Shown here piece after piece: positions 6,728 through 16,508 of a DNA stretch of 64,000 nt (positions are counted from its first letter, which is position 1; every line of letters begins with the position of its first letter). The DNA is from Thermococcus sp. (GTDB lineage Archaea > Methanobacteriota_B > Thermococci > Thermococcales > Thermococcaceae): assembly GCA_027075325.1 (NCBI GenBank), contig JALTBN010000051.1, positions 1,558 to 65,557 of the forward strand. The letters run 5' to 3'. Made by a program: the position numbers and the translations under genes. The notes under the pieces were generated by a model, which saw only the letters and a program-made list of their open reading frames with translations, did no database searches and was not told the DNA's origin.

Positions 6728-9541
6728 TTATTTCTTTGCTTTTGGCTGCAACCACGCCCCTAGTCCGACCTGCCGCGTCTTCTGGTAGCGTAAATCCTCC
6801 CCCTTGTAGCCAAAGGCCTTCAGAATCCTCTCAACCGCCGGCAGAACCTGGTTCTCGATGTAATAGTCTGCATCGTACCTGTGCCTGGTAGGGTCGAACT
6901 CATCGAATGGAACGGCCCTGTCCCCTATCCTGCCGGAACCTTTCAAGACGATGTAGCTGATAACCGTACCCGGACGGACTTTAATCCCCCTCGCAGCGAG
7001 GCGCTTCGCTATGGCCACGTGCGGGCCAGTTGCCTTGTAGTCCTTCAGCTCCCTCGTAATCTGCTCGTGAATGACGAGCTTCTCTGGCGGAACCTCGTAC
7101 TTGCTCAGCTTCTCCGTCACCTCTTTGACGATCCTCACAGCTTCTTCAACATCACCGTGCCTCAGTATCGCCTCAAGAACCCTCGCCTGGGTCTCCTTCG
7201 CTATCTCGCTCCAGTCGCGCCTCACAATCTCCAGCCCGCGCGTGGTTATCTTGTCCTCCTCATCTATGACGGCGTACTTCTTCTTCGTCACGAAGAAGCC
7301 ACGCTTGTAAAAGCCCTCGTACTCAAGCTCCAGAAGGCCAGGCAGCTTGGGGTTGATGTAATCAAGAAACTCCTTCGCCTTCTTTCTGACGGTTTCGGTG
7401 TCTGCTCCGGGGATTGTCGCGAAAAATCCATCAGTATTGTGAACGAGTATTCCGTTGGCGAAGAACCTGTGGGTTCCCTCAACCTCTATGTCGTAGACGT
7501 AGCCATCGTAGGGAATTTCTTCAATCCTTGATGGATTTCTGAGCCCGACTTTCTGCAAATCGCGGGATGCAATGGTTATCAGTTTCATATCGGGAGTTTT
7601 GAGGATATCAGCGGGTTTTACCTCCAGATATTCTCCATTTAGGTATCCTATGAGTGAGTGATCCTCCGTAACGTCCAGATACCAGCTGTTGGTCAGCCAG
7701 ACGCGGTAAATTTTTTTGTCGGTCCTGTGCCTCATGACGTACGGAACCCTCTTCCGCACGAGCCTTCCTCTGTTGTCGAGTGTAAGTGCTTCAACCCCAT
7801 TAAGAACGCAGTACTCCTTCTCACCAACCATGTAGTCAACATTCTCGAAGAGATCCTCTATAGAGATGAACTCGATCCTGCCGTTTCTTCTGATGATTAC
7901 CTCGGTGTCCCCTGTGACACTATCCGCGTACAGCACTTTAAAGCCAAATTTCTCCTCTATTTCCCGCATTGTCATCTCAATGTACTGCCTGCCCCAAGCT
8001 GTCACGCTCTCGGCGCACTCCCTGCAGTACCAGCGGGCCTTTGCGTAGCCGTAGTAGCCGTAATAGCTATTTGCCAGGATCTTGATGGCCCGTTGCCTGT
8101 AATCAAGGAGCTTCTTCTCCAGCGGGTCGATAGTGGCCTTCATGCGCTTCTTTATCTTCTGCCTCTCCTCAAGCAGGTCGCCAAGGAGGCTTGGGATGAA
8201 GCCTGGGAAGTCTTTGCAGAACCTATGACCGACCTGCGGGGCCTCGTCGTACTCCTTACAGCCCTCTCTGTTCAGCGTATCCGGTGAAACGTTGTGAGTG
8301 ATGATGATCGAGGGGTAGAGAGATTTATAGTCGAGGTAGGCTATGTTCTTCCACAGTCCCTTCTCAGGCTCCTTAACGTAGCCGCCGGCGTAGCCGCCCC
8401 TGCGCCTCTCAAGCTCCCTGCCGGAAGGCTTGTTCGGGGCAAGTTCGTTCCTCTCGTAGGCCTTCCTGAGGAGGTACCATTCGACGAGGTTGCCGGTGCT
8501 GGAGCGCGAGACGTCCCAGAAGCTCTGACCGACGAGGCGCGAGAGCTGGGCCTCCATAGGGAAGAACTCCCTTCCCAGCTCGTAGGTCACCTTCGCGTCC
8601 TCCATCGAGTAGCGCGCCACCCTTTCTAAGCCCTCGCCCGTCTCCCATGCCTGCGCTATCTCTTCCGCATAGACCTTCTCCTTCGGCTGTCCAAAGATGG
8701 CCTCGTAGACGGCCTCGAGGGTGTACGTGGGCAGGTTGACGGTGTGCCTTATGACGGGGTAGAGGTCGAAGTGGAGCCTCCCCTTCACCTCAACGGCGAA
8801 GCGGTCACCCATCCTCTGTATCTTCGGCTCGCTGCCGTCCCTTCCTAGGATGAACTTGACGCCGAGCTTCTCGGAGCGCTTCTTGAGATAGGCGAAGTCG
8901 AAGTTATCCCCGTTGTAGGTTATGAGCACGTCGGGGTCCTTCTCCTTGACGACCGTGAGGAAACGCTTTATCATCTCCTTCTCGGTGGAGACGACATCAA
9001 CGTAGGGCAAGTCGATCTTCTTCCAGGTTATTACCCTCGCTCCTTCCTCGTCGGCGTAGCTTATCATCAGGATAGGCCCTTCGGCAAACTCCTCGCCCTC
9101 GTGATAGAGCGTCTCGATGTCGAAGGCGAGCATCCTCAGCTCCTCGTCGCCCTCCATCGGAATGAGGCCTTTGTCTATGAGGTAGCGCTTGGCGAAGGGG
9201 ATGTCGTACTCGTATATGTCTACGACAGCGGGATGCTTTCTTATTCTGTCGCGTATCGCTGGAACATCCTGAGGGTGGGTGAAGTAGAGCTTCCAGACCT
9301 CGACCGGTCTGCCGATGAACTTCTTCTTCACCTTCTCGGCCCTAACGACCCTGACGGTAGTACCGTGTCTCTCGGCAGTTATCTTCTTGACGTCCTCGAT
9401 CGCGGAATCGTCCCTCAGGAGGGCGTAGATATAAGGCTCGAAGTTCCTGTCGTACTCTATCTTGAACTCGCCGTTCTCCTTCTTGAACACCCTGATGACG
9501 GGCTTTCCGTCTTCGGTGATGTAGTCTGTATCGAGGATCAT
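6728..9541 (-). CDS. polB: Family B DNA polymerase precursor (contains intein)
   Basis: This is the replicative/repair family B DNA polymerase with 3'-5' proofreading. The precursor is 937 residues. Removing the 162-residue intein leaves 775, the usual size for Thermococcus polymerases (KOD, 9 Degrees North). Exonuclease motif I is [10 protein letters not shown] and Exo II is [11 protein letters not shown]. Polymerase motif A is [14 protein letters not shown] and motif B is [13 protein letters not shown]. Motif C, YADTDGF, is split by the intein between YAD and TDG. Motifs A and B carry no intein, unlike some relatives with two or more. The ATG at 9541 starts MILDTDYI, identical to the family start. 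An upstream GTG at 9550 is in frame but unlikely. It is divergent from the NSUN methyltransferase gene. Confidence 0.97.
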   Translation of the reverse strand: MILDTDYITEDGKPVIRVFKKENGEFKIEYDRNFEPYIYALLRDDSAIEDVKKITAERHGTTVRVVRAEKVKKKFIGRPVEVWKLYFTHPQDVPAIRDRIRKHPAVVDIYEYDIPFAKRYLIDKGLIPMEGDEELRMLAFDIETLYHEGEEFAEGPILMISYADEEGARVITWKKIDLPYVDVVSTEKEMIKRFLTVVKEKDPDVLITYNGDNFDFAYLKKRSEKLGVKFILGRDGSEPKIQRMGDRFAVEVKGRLHFDLYPVIRHTVNLPTYTLEAVYEAIFGQPKEKVYAEEIAQAWETGEGLERVARYSMEDAKVTYELGREFFPMEAQLSRLVGQSFWDVSRSSTGNLVEWYLLRKAYERNELAPNKPSGRELERRRGGYAGGYVKEPEKGLWKNIAYLDYKSLYPSIIITHNVSPDTLNREGCKEYDEAPQVGHRFCKDFPGFIPSLLGDLLEERQKIKKRMKATIDPLEKKLLDYRQRAIKILANSYYGYYGYAKARWYCRECAESVTAWGRQYIEMTMREIEEKFGFKVLYADSVTGDTEVIIRRNGRIEFISIEDLFENVDYMVGEKEYCVLNGVEALTLDNRGRLVRKRVPYVMRHRTDKKIYRVWLTNSWYLDVTEDHSLIGYLNGEYLEVKPADILKTPDMKLITIASRDLQKVGLRNPSRIEEIPYDGYVYDIEVEGTHRFFANGILVHNTDGFFATIPGADTETVRKKAKEFLDYINPKLPGLLELEYEGFYKRGFFVTKKKYAVIDEEDKITTRGLEIVRRDWSEIAKETQARVLEAILRHGDVEEAVRIVKEVTEKLSKYEVPPEKLVIHEQITRELKDYKATGPHVAIAKRLAARGIKVRPGTVISYIVLKGSGRIGDRAVPFDEFDPTRHRYDADYYIENQVLPAVERILKAFGYKGEDLRYQKTRQVGLGAWLQPKAKK
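7436..7921 (-). other. Mini-intein at the DNA polymerase motif C site (Pol-c)
   Basis: A 162-residue intein (precursor residues 541-702) interrupts catalytic motif C. It begins [12 protein letters not shown] (Ser1 nucleophile, block A). It has block B around [12 protein letters not shown] (TxxH), block F near [20 protein letters not shown], and ends ILVHN with the penultimate His and terminal Asn. The +1 extein residue is Thr. All splicing residues are present, so self-splicing is expected. Only about 50 residues separate blocks B and F, leaving no room for a LAGLIDADG homing endonuclease, so this is a mini-intein that cannot home by itself. Splicing should be essential because the polymerase active site is split. 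The DNA is visibly more AT-rich than the flanking polymerase sequence. Confidence 0.95.
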
Positions 9542-9623
9542 GAGACACACCTGAAGGAATGTAGACCTAGGGGCTAATAAACCTCACCACCACCTTTTTA
9601 AACCTCCCATCGAAGTCCCGCCC

Positions 9624-10979
9624 ATGGAACTGTTTTACCGCGTGAGCTTTCAGGAAGTGATGGCGGACGCGCTGATGCTCGTTGAGGAGCGCGAGCTGTC
9701 GTCGAAGCACGCACTTGAGAGAGTCTTTAAGCGAGTGGCCGGAAAGGACCGCGAGAAGGCGAGGGGTTTAGCCCACGCCTACGTCTTCGAGATAGAGAAG
9801 TGGCGGGCCAAGATAGACTTCATAATCAACTCGGTTTTGAAGGGCTCGACGGTTGAGGATCTCGACCTCTACCTGGCCAACCTCATGAGGATAGGAACTT
9901 TTGAGATACACTCCCGGAAGGTCCCGCCGGCTGTTGCCACTGACTCGATAATCCGCGTCGTCAAGGAGCGCTTTGATTTCTCCCGTGCCAAATTCGTCAA
10001 CGCGCTCATGCACTCGATAGAGAAGTTCGACGTCGATAAAGCATTGAAGAAGTTGAAGGAGAAGGACAGAATCGAGTGGCTCTCCATTAGATTCTCCCAC
10101 CCGCGCTGGTATGTGGAGTATGCTATCGACCTGTTTGGCTACGATGAGGCTGTCCGATTGCTCCTCAGCAACAACAGGCCGCAGAGGTATTACATCAGGG
10201 CCAACACACTGAAGACGGACGTTGATTCCCTCCGCGACTACCTTGAGGAGAAGGGCGTTAGAACTGCCTTAACTCCGGTTCCCGACGTTTTGAAGGTTCT
10301 TGAATACAAAACTCCGGTCACGAGGCTCGACTGGTATAAACAGGGGAAGTTCGTGGTTCAGGATTTAGCTTCGGCCTACGTCGCCCACGTCCTGAATCCG
10401 GAGCCGGGCGAGAGGGTTCTCGATCTTGCCGCCGCCCCTGGCTCAAAGACCTTCCACGCGGCGGCGCTGATGGAGAATAAGGGCGAGATCATCGCTGTTG
10501 ACTACTCCTACGACCGTCTGATGAGAATGAAGGAGAAGATGAAGCTCCTGGGGATTAAAAACGTTAAACTGGTCCATGCCGACGGTCAGAACTTCAGGGA
10601 CAAGGCCGGCTTTGACAGAATAATCCTCGACGCCCCGTGCTCAAGCTCCGGAACCTACCGCCAGTTCCCCGAGGTAAAGTGGAGGTTTGATGAGGACAAG
10701 ATCAAGCGCATAATCAGCGTGCAGAGGAACATGCTTCGCAACGCCTACGAGAACCTTCGCGACGGCGGCGAGATGACCTACTCGACCTGCTCGGTCAGAA
10801 TCGATGAGGACGAGGAGAACGTGCTCTTCGCGGTGAACCGCGTTGGTCTGGAGCTTGTTCCCTATGAATTCAGCTGGGGAGATAGGGGCTTTCTGGAAAT
10901 CGGCGATAAGGTTTTTCGCGCTTGGACTCACAAACATGACTGCAACAGCTTTTTCATTGCGAAGATGAGGAAGTTTTGA
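9624..10979 (+). CDS. NOL1/NOP2/NSUN-family RNA cytosine-C5 methyltransferase
   Basis: This 451-residue SAM-dependent enzyme methylates cytosine C5 in tRNA or rRNA. The N-terminal ~150 residues resemble the NusB-like RNA-binding domain of RsmB. The catalytic part has the SAM motif DLAAAPGSKTFHAAAL, the acidic loop IIAVDYS, and the two family cysteines: DAPCSSSG (product release) and YSTCSVR (nucleophile). The target cannot be fixed from sequence alone, since archaea have several paralogues. A TATA box (CCTTTTTAAAC near 9593) precedes the ATG in the short gap shared with the divergent polymerase gene. Confidence 0.9.
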   Translation: MELFYRVSFQEVMADALMLVEERELSSKHALERVFKRVAGKDREKARGLAHAYVFEIEKWRAKIDFIINSVLKGSTVEDLDLYLANLMRIGTFEIHSRKVPPAVATDSIIRVVKERFDFSRAKFVNALMHSIEKFDVDKALKKLKEKDRIEWLSIRFSHPRWYVEYAIDLFGYDEAVRLLLSNNRPQRYYIRANTLKTDVDSLRDYLEEKGVRTALTPVPDVLKVLEYKTPVTRLDWYKQGKFVVQDLASAYVAHVLNPEPGERVLDLAAAPGSKTFHAAALMENKGEIIAVDYSYDRLMRMKEKMKLLGIKNVKLVHADGQNFRDKAGFDRIILDAPCSSSGTYRQFPEVKWRFDEDKIKRIISVQRNMLRNAYENLRDGGEMTYSTCSVRIDEDEENVLFAVNRVGLELVPYEFSWGDRGFLEIGDKVFRAWTHKHDCNSFFIAKMRKF

Positions 10980-11018
10980 GTTACCAAACGTGATACTTTT
11001 CTTGATTACCATTATACC

Positions 11019-11070
11019 ATAGTCCGATCAGAGTATGGAGACAACATGGCGTATAGTAACCCTTTTAAGG
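11019..11070 (+). promoter_or_regulatory. Promoter region of the broken ABC locus, with imperfect dyad
   Basis: A 22-bp imperfect inverted repeat (left arm CCATAGTCCGA, right arm TCAGAGTATGG; 9 of 11 pairs match) lies about 20 bases upstream of a TATA-like CCCTTTTAAGGG at 11059-11070. Its position suggests a regulator site for the following permease/ATPase operon, but the repeat is weak. Confidence 0.3.
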
Positions 11071-11139
11071 GACAATCATTCAGGCAGGTTGGATTAGTCT
11101 GGTTCAATATTTAGGCCCGACATTTTGGAGGTGCTTTGA

Positions 11140-13608
11140 ATGAGGATCAGACCAATGATAAGGCACTACTCTAAGGTCTTCCTCTCCTTTCTCTTGCTCG
11201 TTTTCCTCGTTGTAATAATACCGGCAACGGCAAGTGCCCTTATAAACCAGGCGACCGGGATGAGGCTCGGCGAGTTTTCAAGAGAATACTTTTCGTTCCG
11301 TTTTGTCCCGATGGATTACAATGGGCCGGGCGTCACCTACCTGAAGAACGGGGAAGATCTTACCGGGGCAGAACCCCCTCGTTCCGCGAAATGGCAGGGC
11401 GGCTTCTCCGTAAACGACATTCGGAGTATGATTGCTAATGCAGGAATACGGGCCAAGGAAGTTTATCTTCCGCTGTACCTCTCAGACGAGAATTCCAGCA
11501 CTCCTGAGGACTGGATAATTTTAGTGCCGCTCTTGGGAGGAGACGGAGGGGCTGACTGCTACGTTTCAGACGAAAAGGTAGCCGGGAAGACTGGGGGAGT
11601 CGAGATAAAATATCGTTACACCTACCTCATAGATAACTTCCAGGAGTATGACGGCATCGCCACCATCAGGATCGGTAAGGTCAAGGTTCTTCCAAGAAAC
11701 GACGAGAAGAGCAGGGTTCTCAGGGCGATTCTAAAGAGCTGGGAGAAATACGATGATAAAGCCTGCATAGCCTCTCTGGAGTTCGCGAGAAAGCTGCTCG
11801 GGCCATATGGCGTTGGGGACGACCTTGGAGAGCTCTCCACGGGGAACCAGGGGATAATAGTTATAACCGACGGAAGCTAGGGCATAGAGGATATCTACCG
11901 GGCCATCTCCAGGGAGGCGGCTAAACACAACCTCTCCGTCGTCATGAGGGTTATAACGCCCCGCTGGGTTTTTGGGGTGGAATCTTCTGCCAAAGGGAGC
12001 CTCTGGGACTACTTGTGGGGCTACGTGGCCCTCTTCCTCCCCGTGCTGCCCGCGCTGCTCGTTATAATGGGTCGAGAAAGGGAGGACGAGGAGAGGATGA
12101 GGTACCTGATCTCGACCAACGGGGGCAGAGAAAGGGTTCTGGATCTAATAACCTCTGTAACCGTTCTTTTCGCCCTTGCGTTGATCGCTCTTTTCCTTGA
12201 CAAAAGAGCATCTCTCCTTTCGGCTGTAATGCTCTTGCTCGTTTATGTTCTGAGAAACTTTGTTGCCGATAAGGAGCCCGGAGAAAGATACGCCCTCACG
12301 GCTTCCCTGCTGGTCGTTCTGGGCATCCTTGGAGGTCTCCTCCATTACAACCTCCGGCTGAGACTTTATGCCTCGGGTATCTTGGGTTATCTCTCCTCCC
12401 TCGGAAGTTCTGACGCTTCCATGCTGATTTCTTTAGTTGCTTTTAGGTACCTTCCTGGAGTTCTGATTTCAATTGGAGTACTCTCGCTTGTTTTCCTCGT
12501 GAGTAGGGTTGGAAAGCCCCAGTACGGAGCCCTTACAAGGCTTCTCTCTTCCGGGATGGTATCTATAGGAGTTCTTTTCCTTTACACAGCACTGCTGTTC
12601 TCGACTCCTTTAGTTTCGCTGGCCTCGGTAATTGATACTTACAGCGGCGGCGCAACAGGAGTTATCAACTTTGCGGACTCAAATAGCCTGCCCAAAGCCT
12701 ACAACCTGGCCCTTGAAGCAGTCTCGGGAAAGGACGTGGCCTACGCGACCCTCTGGGACGCGGGCACCGTTGTTCAAGGAAAGGGGATGGCCTATTCAAC
12801 CCACGGCAGGCTTTTATGCTACGACCGCGACTTCCTGGAATTCCTGAGGAAGGCCGGTGGGATGAGCACGACTGCACAATTGCTCTACCACAGGCTTTCT
12901 TCCAATCCCGAAGGGCTCGTGGTTCCCGGATACTACCTTGAGGAACTCAAAAAGGCCGGAGTTGTGCAGGTTTCGAGGAAGCAACTCACCGTTGCCGTGG
13001 TGGACGATGACTGGAACCCTCACGAGATCTCTGCTTCCTATGGAATCGTTGAGTTTCTCCCCGGAAACATCGAAGCCCTGCTCATCTCGTGTGAAGTTGC
13101 AAGGAAAAACGGCCTTAACCCAAAACCCGCGTTCCTCCTGCTCAACGGGGACTCCAAAACGACGGCGGAGATAATGGAGGCCATAAACGAAACAGCCGCC
13201 TCGTATCCGGAGGCGTTTGAGAAGCTGTGGTCTATGGAAGGGGTATCCACCCACGTTGAGTCCCAGTTTGAAGACCCGAAGAGCTTTATCCCCTCGCTGC
13301 TCTCGGGTGCCCTGATGGTAGCCACTGGAGTGGTAGTGGGGCTCAGAGACGGGGACAGGCTGTCTACTCTCGCTAAGCTCATGAAGGTCAATGGGGAAGA
13401 GCCGCTTTCTCTCCTGGCCGTCATTGCTCCGGTCCTTCTCGTGCTGGCCTTTGTCCCGGCCTCAATGCTCCGGGACGGCTATTACTTAGTTTCAACAGGC
13501 TTCATAAGCGGAAAGCTGATGCTGATCGGCCTCGTACCTCTGCTTTCTCTCTTTGCAGGGCTTCTCCTCTACTTCGTCTCAATACTGGGGAAAGTGAAGG
13601 GGGTGTGA
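11140..13608 (+). pseudogene. ABC transporter permease-like membrane protein, in-frame amber stop
   Basis: The reading frame is continuous for 823 codons except for a TAG at 11878-11880. The part before the stop (246 residues) has an N-terminal membrane anchor (FLSFLLLVFLVVIIPATASAL) and a large extracytoplasmic domain ending GIIVITDGS. The part after resumes directly in the same frame (GIEDIYRAISREAAKHN...) and has about ten membrane segments plus a second soluble loop. The layout resembles a large exporter permease of the FtsX/MacB type, but I recognise no close relative. The next ATG after the stop is 63 bases on and lacks a ribosome site. A sequencing error is possible. However, the adjacent ATPase is also broken, which favours real decay of the operon. 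Confidence 0.75.
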
Positions 13609-13611
13609 TCT

Positions 13612-14302
13612 TTGTCAGAAGGGTGGAATATCGCCTGCGAAGGTCTCACCGTCAAATATATGACTGGAGAAAGCCAGACCACTGCACTTCAGGACTTCAC
13701 CGGCTCCTTTACCCCTGGAAAAATAACGGTCGTGTTCGGTCCGAGCGGTTCCGGGAAGACGACCCTGCTGAAGGCAACCGCCACGCTCCTTCGGCCAACG
13801 GAGGTGAGGGTGATTTATGGTGGAAAAAATCCCTACGATCTTCCTAAGAAGGAACTGCTAGCCCTCAGGCGGGAAATAGGGATCTCCTTCCAGCGGCCGG
13901 TTTTCGTTTCCCAGCTTACCCTCTGGGAGAACATAGAGCTCGTCCTGAACTCTTCGGGCAAACTGGATGATGATCACAGAAAGCTCACGGTTCATCTGGC
14001 GAAGCGGCTGGGAATTGAGAAACTGCTGTCGAAGAAACCTCACGAGGTCAGCGGCGGTGAGCTTAGGAGGGCCTCGATAGTCATGGCCCTCTCGAAGGAT
14101 CCCTCGGTTGTCATCCTGGACGAGCCCACGGCCTACCTGGACGAGGAGTCTTCAAAAAAAGGTAGTGGGGATCCTTGAGAACCTCAAAGAGGAAGGAAAA
14201 ACTATCATCGTCTCAACCCACGATCCCGAGCTTATACGCATCGCGGATGTCACGTACAGGCTCAGGTACGGGAGGGTTGTTGGGGTTCAGGGAGGTTCTT
14301 AG
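13612..14302 (+). pseudogene. ABC transporter ATPase, frameshifted at an A7 run
   Basis: The ATPase pairs with the preceding permease, whose stop is three bases upstream. It starts at TTG (13612) behind GGGGGTG. It shows Walker A GPSGSGKTT, the Q-loop (SFQRPVF), signature VSGGELRR, and Walker B SVVILDEPTA. At A7 (14154-14160) the frame is lost: the zero frame ends shortly after (SSKKGSGDP). One base fewer would read SSKKVVGILENLKEEGKTIIVSTHDPE, restoring the H-loop and C-terminus to 14302. The lesion is a one-base insertion in a homopolymer. It could be a true mutation, a read error, or a site where RNA polymerase slippage restores frame. With the amber stop next door, decay is the simplest reading. 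Confidence 0.8.
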
Positions 14303-14335
14303 GATTTAAATCTCCAGATTCTAGGCTTTATTTTT

Positions 14336-14953
14336 TTAAACCAGAGGCTTCCTTCTCACCGGCCCCCACGGCTTTTCTTCCACGAATATCTCGGCGGTAA
14401 AACGGTAGACTTTCGTGTCCGGATCAAGCCAGCAGTCGGGTGGTAGGCCCGCCTTCCAGCAGGCCTGAGCCAGAAACTCCTCCTCGTCCCAGCCCCACTC
14501 GATTGGCACCTGCGGGAGGAGCAGGCCAGAGTAGATGCCCTTCTCGATGAGCAGGCCGTCGCGGCCGACCTTGATCTTCTTCGGCCTCTCCTCGGGCTGG
14601 CCCTCCACCGGCTCGGGCGGCGTCAGAACACTGACCTCCACAACCAGGTCGTCGAGCTCGCTCTCCCTCACGGGCGGGAAGCGCGGGTCGTCGACTGCCG
14701 CATAGATTGCGGCCTTGATGGTCGCCTCGACGAGCGGGTAAATCGGGAGCGGAAAACCTATGCAGCCGCGCAGGGCCATCTGAGGCGGCGCGTGCCTGTT
14801 GCTGAGCGTGACGAAGACCCCCATCTTCTCCCACAGCTCCGGCGGGGTGTCCTCGGGAGGCTTTATCGTTTTACCGTGCCTCACGTACTCCTCAACGGCC
14901 TTCCTCGCGAGCCTGACGAGGAACTCGCCCCACTCGTCCTTTATCGCAGCCAT
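14336..14953 (-). CDS. AMMECR1-domain protein
   Basis: This 205-residue soluble protein of the widely conserved AMMECR1 family (TIGR00296) has a fold known from Pyrococcus but an unsettled biochemical role. The hallmark LRGCIGFP motif sits around residue 63, with the conserved cysteine. Other conserved blocks are DDPRFPPV and the C-terminal region with LPQVPIEWGWDEEEFL. Length and motif spacing are normal. The start at 14953 (ATG) is preceded by GGGTGAT; a GTG nine bases upstream is less likely. It is convergent with the broken ABC operon. Confidence 0.9.
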   Translation of the reverse strand: MAAIKDEWGEFLVRLARKAVEEYVRHGKTIKPPEDTPPELWEKMGVFVTLSNRHAPPQMALRGCIGFPLPIYPLVEATIKAAIYAAVDDPRFPPVRESELDDLVVEVSVLTPPEPVEGQPEERPKKIKVGRDGLLIEKGIYSGLLLPQVPIEWGWDEEEFLAQACWKAGLPPDCWLDPDTKVYRFTAEIFVEEKPWGPVRRKPLV

Positions 14954-15052
14954 CTCTATCACCCACTATCCAGTATGATCTAACAGATTATTTAGCTTTG
15001 CTTTCCCGCAAAATTTAAAAGATTGCCGAAAAAAGTTAAGTCGGGTGCCGAA

Positions 15053-15358
15053 ATGGTTATAGTGGAGTTCGTGGTCGTCCCCCTGGGCGAGAGGAGTCTG
15101 AGCGGATACGTGGCGGAGATAGTAAAGCTTTTAGAGAGTCGGGGTGTTAAATATCAGCTGACGCCGATGTCAACGATAATTGAGGTCCCGACGGTTGGGG
15201 GAGCGTTCGAGATAATAAAAGAGGCGCACGAGCGGATGTTCAAACTGGGCGCGGACAGGGTTTCAACGACCATCAGGATAGACGACAGGCGGGACAGGGA
15301 AGTCAAGATGGAGGATAAAGTCCGCTCCGTCATGGAGAAGGTGCGGTCTGGAGGATGA
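15053..15358 (+). CDS. MTH1187/DUF77 family thiamine-binding-type protein
   Basis: This 101-residue protein has the MTH1187/YkoF-like ferredoxin fold: VIVEFVVVPLGE at the start, the YQLTPMSTIIE block and EAHERMFKLGADRVSTTIRID. Members are small oligomers; some bind thiamine or related ligands. The ligand here is unknown. The ATG at 15053 follows GGGTG, and an in-frame TTG 30 bases upstream lacks support. A TATA box (AAATTTAAAA, 15011-15020) is correctly placed. It heads a cluster with the DUF373 membrane protein 7 bases downstream. Confidence 0.85.
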   Translation: MVIVEFVVVPLGERSLSGYVAEIVKLLESRGVKYQLTPMSTIIEVPTVGGAFEIIKEAHERMFKLGADRVSTTIRIDDRRDREVKMEDKVRSVMEKVRSGG

Positions 15359-15365
15359 TGCTACT

Positions 15366-16508
15366 ATGAAGGCCCTTGTGCTCGCGATAGACAGGGACGA
15401 CGACTTTGGGAAGAAGGCGGGAGTTAAGGGGCCGATCATCGGAAAAGGAAAGTGTATAGATGCGGCGCTGAAGCTCAGCCTGGCCGATCCGGAGGACAGC
15501 GACGCCAACGTTGCCTACGCCGCGGTGAAGCTCTACGACGAGCTCAGAAAGGGCGACGAATTCGATGATGTCGAGGTGGCCATTATAACAGGACACCCGG
15601 ATGTGGGGGTTAAAAGCGACCTTGAGCTTGCAAGACAGCTTGAAGAGGTGCTGGAGCACTTTCCGGCGGAGGGCGTTATAACCGTGACGGACGGGGCGGA
15701 GGACGAGCAGATTTTCCCGATCATCAGCTCCCGCGTTCCGATCATCAGCTCAAGGAGGGTGGTCGTCAAACAGAACGAGACCATAGAGACCACCTATTAC
15801 GTTGTTTACCGCTACTTAAAGGAGATTATGAGCGACCCTGAGGCTTCAAAGGTCTTTCTCGGAATACCGGGGTTCATCCTGTTGCTCTACGGAATAGGGA
15901 AGCTCATAGCAATAAGCCAGCCCGAGAGCATGAACGTAATATCCGGTATTATCAGCGGCACCCTCCTTCTCCTGATAGGCGGGTACGCCTTCACCAAAGG
16001 GTTCCGGTTTAGGATAATGGACGCCCTCGTCAACGAGTTCATCCAGGTCATCTTCGGTGTTGCCGGTCTCATAGTTGTTATATCCGGGATGATAAGGGCC
16101 TACAGCGATCTGGACGCCTATGCTCAGAGCCTGCTTCACCATCAACCCAGTACGGGCCTTATCTCCCTCGTGCTCTACATAAACTCGATAAACACGACAC
16201 TAATGGTTGGTATAGCCGTTGCCCTCATCGGAAGAATAATACAGGCCTACATGAGGCGCGATTCGCACCTCTGGTACAACGTGACGGCGCTACTGATACT
16301 CCCGACGTTCTGGATAATTCTTGACATGACAACGAGGTACGCCCTCTCCGTCCTGACCTTCTACTCGGCCGGTACGATCCTCGAGATACTCGGAGCACTC
16401 TTTGACGTTGCCCTCAGCATGTTGGCGGGCTCAATGCTCAGAAGATATATGATAGAATGGGCCAGGAGTGGTAAAGTTGAAGCTGGAACAGGCACTGAGA
16501 GCGTATGA
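15366..16508 (+). CDS. DUF373 family membrane protein
   Basis: This 380-residue protein has an N-terminal soluble domain (about 150 residues) starting KALVLAIDRDDDFG and including TGHPDVGVKSDLELARQL, typical of archaeal DUF373. About six hydrophobic segments follow (for example FLGIPGFILLLYGIGKLIAI and NVISGIISGTLLLLIGGYAF). The role is unknown; the soluble part looks like a nucleotide- or metal-binding Rossmann-like fold with acidic clusters. It lies between the DUF77 gene and a coiled-coil gene that begins inside its 3' end, suggesting a co-translated set. Confidence 0.85.
   Translation: MKALVLAIDRDDDFGKKAGVKGPIIGKGKCIDAALKLSLADPEDSDANVAYAAVKLYDELRKGDEFDDVEVAIITGHPDVGVKSDLELARQLEEVLEHFPAEGVITVTDGAEDEQIFPIISSRVPIISSRRVVVKQNETIETTYYVVYRYLKEIMSDPEASKVFLGIPGFILLLYGIGKLIAISQPESMNVISGIISGTLLLLIGGYAFTKGFRFRIMDALVNEFIQVIFGVAGLIVVISGMIRAYSDLDAYAQSLLHHQPSTGLISLVLYINSINTTLMVGIAVALIGRIIQAYMRRDSHLWYNVTALLILPTFWIILDMTTRYALSVLTFYSAGTILEILGALFDVALSMLAGSMLRRYMIEWARSGKVEAGTGTESV

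Noticed and set aside
11878..11880. TAG as a pyrrolysine codon or programmed readthrough
   Set aside because: Thermococcales are not known to carry the pyrrolysine machinery, no structure is evident, and the partner ATPase is also broken.
14154..14160. Programmed -1 ribosomal frameshift on the A7 run
   Set aside because: The needed shift is +1 (or -2); a -1 shift runs into TAG immediately.
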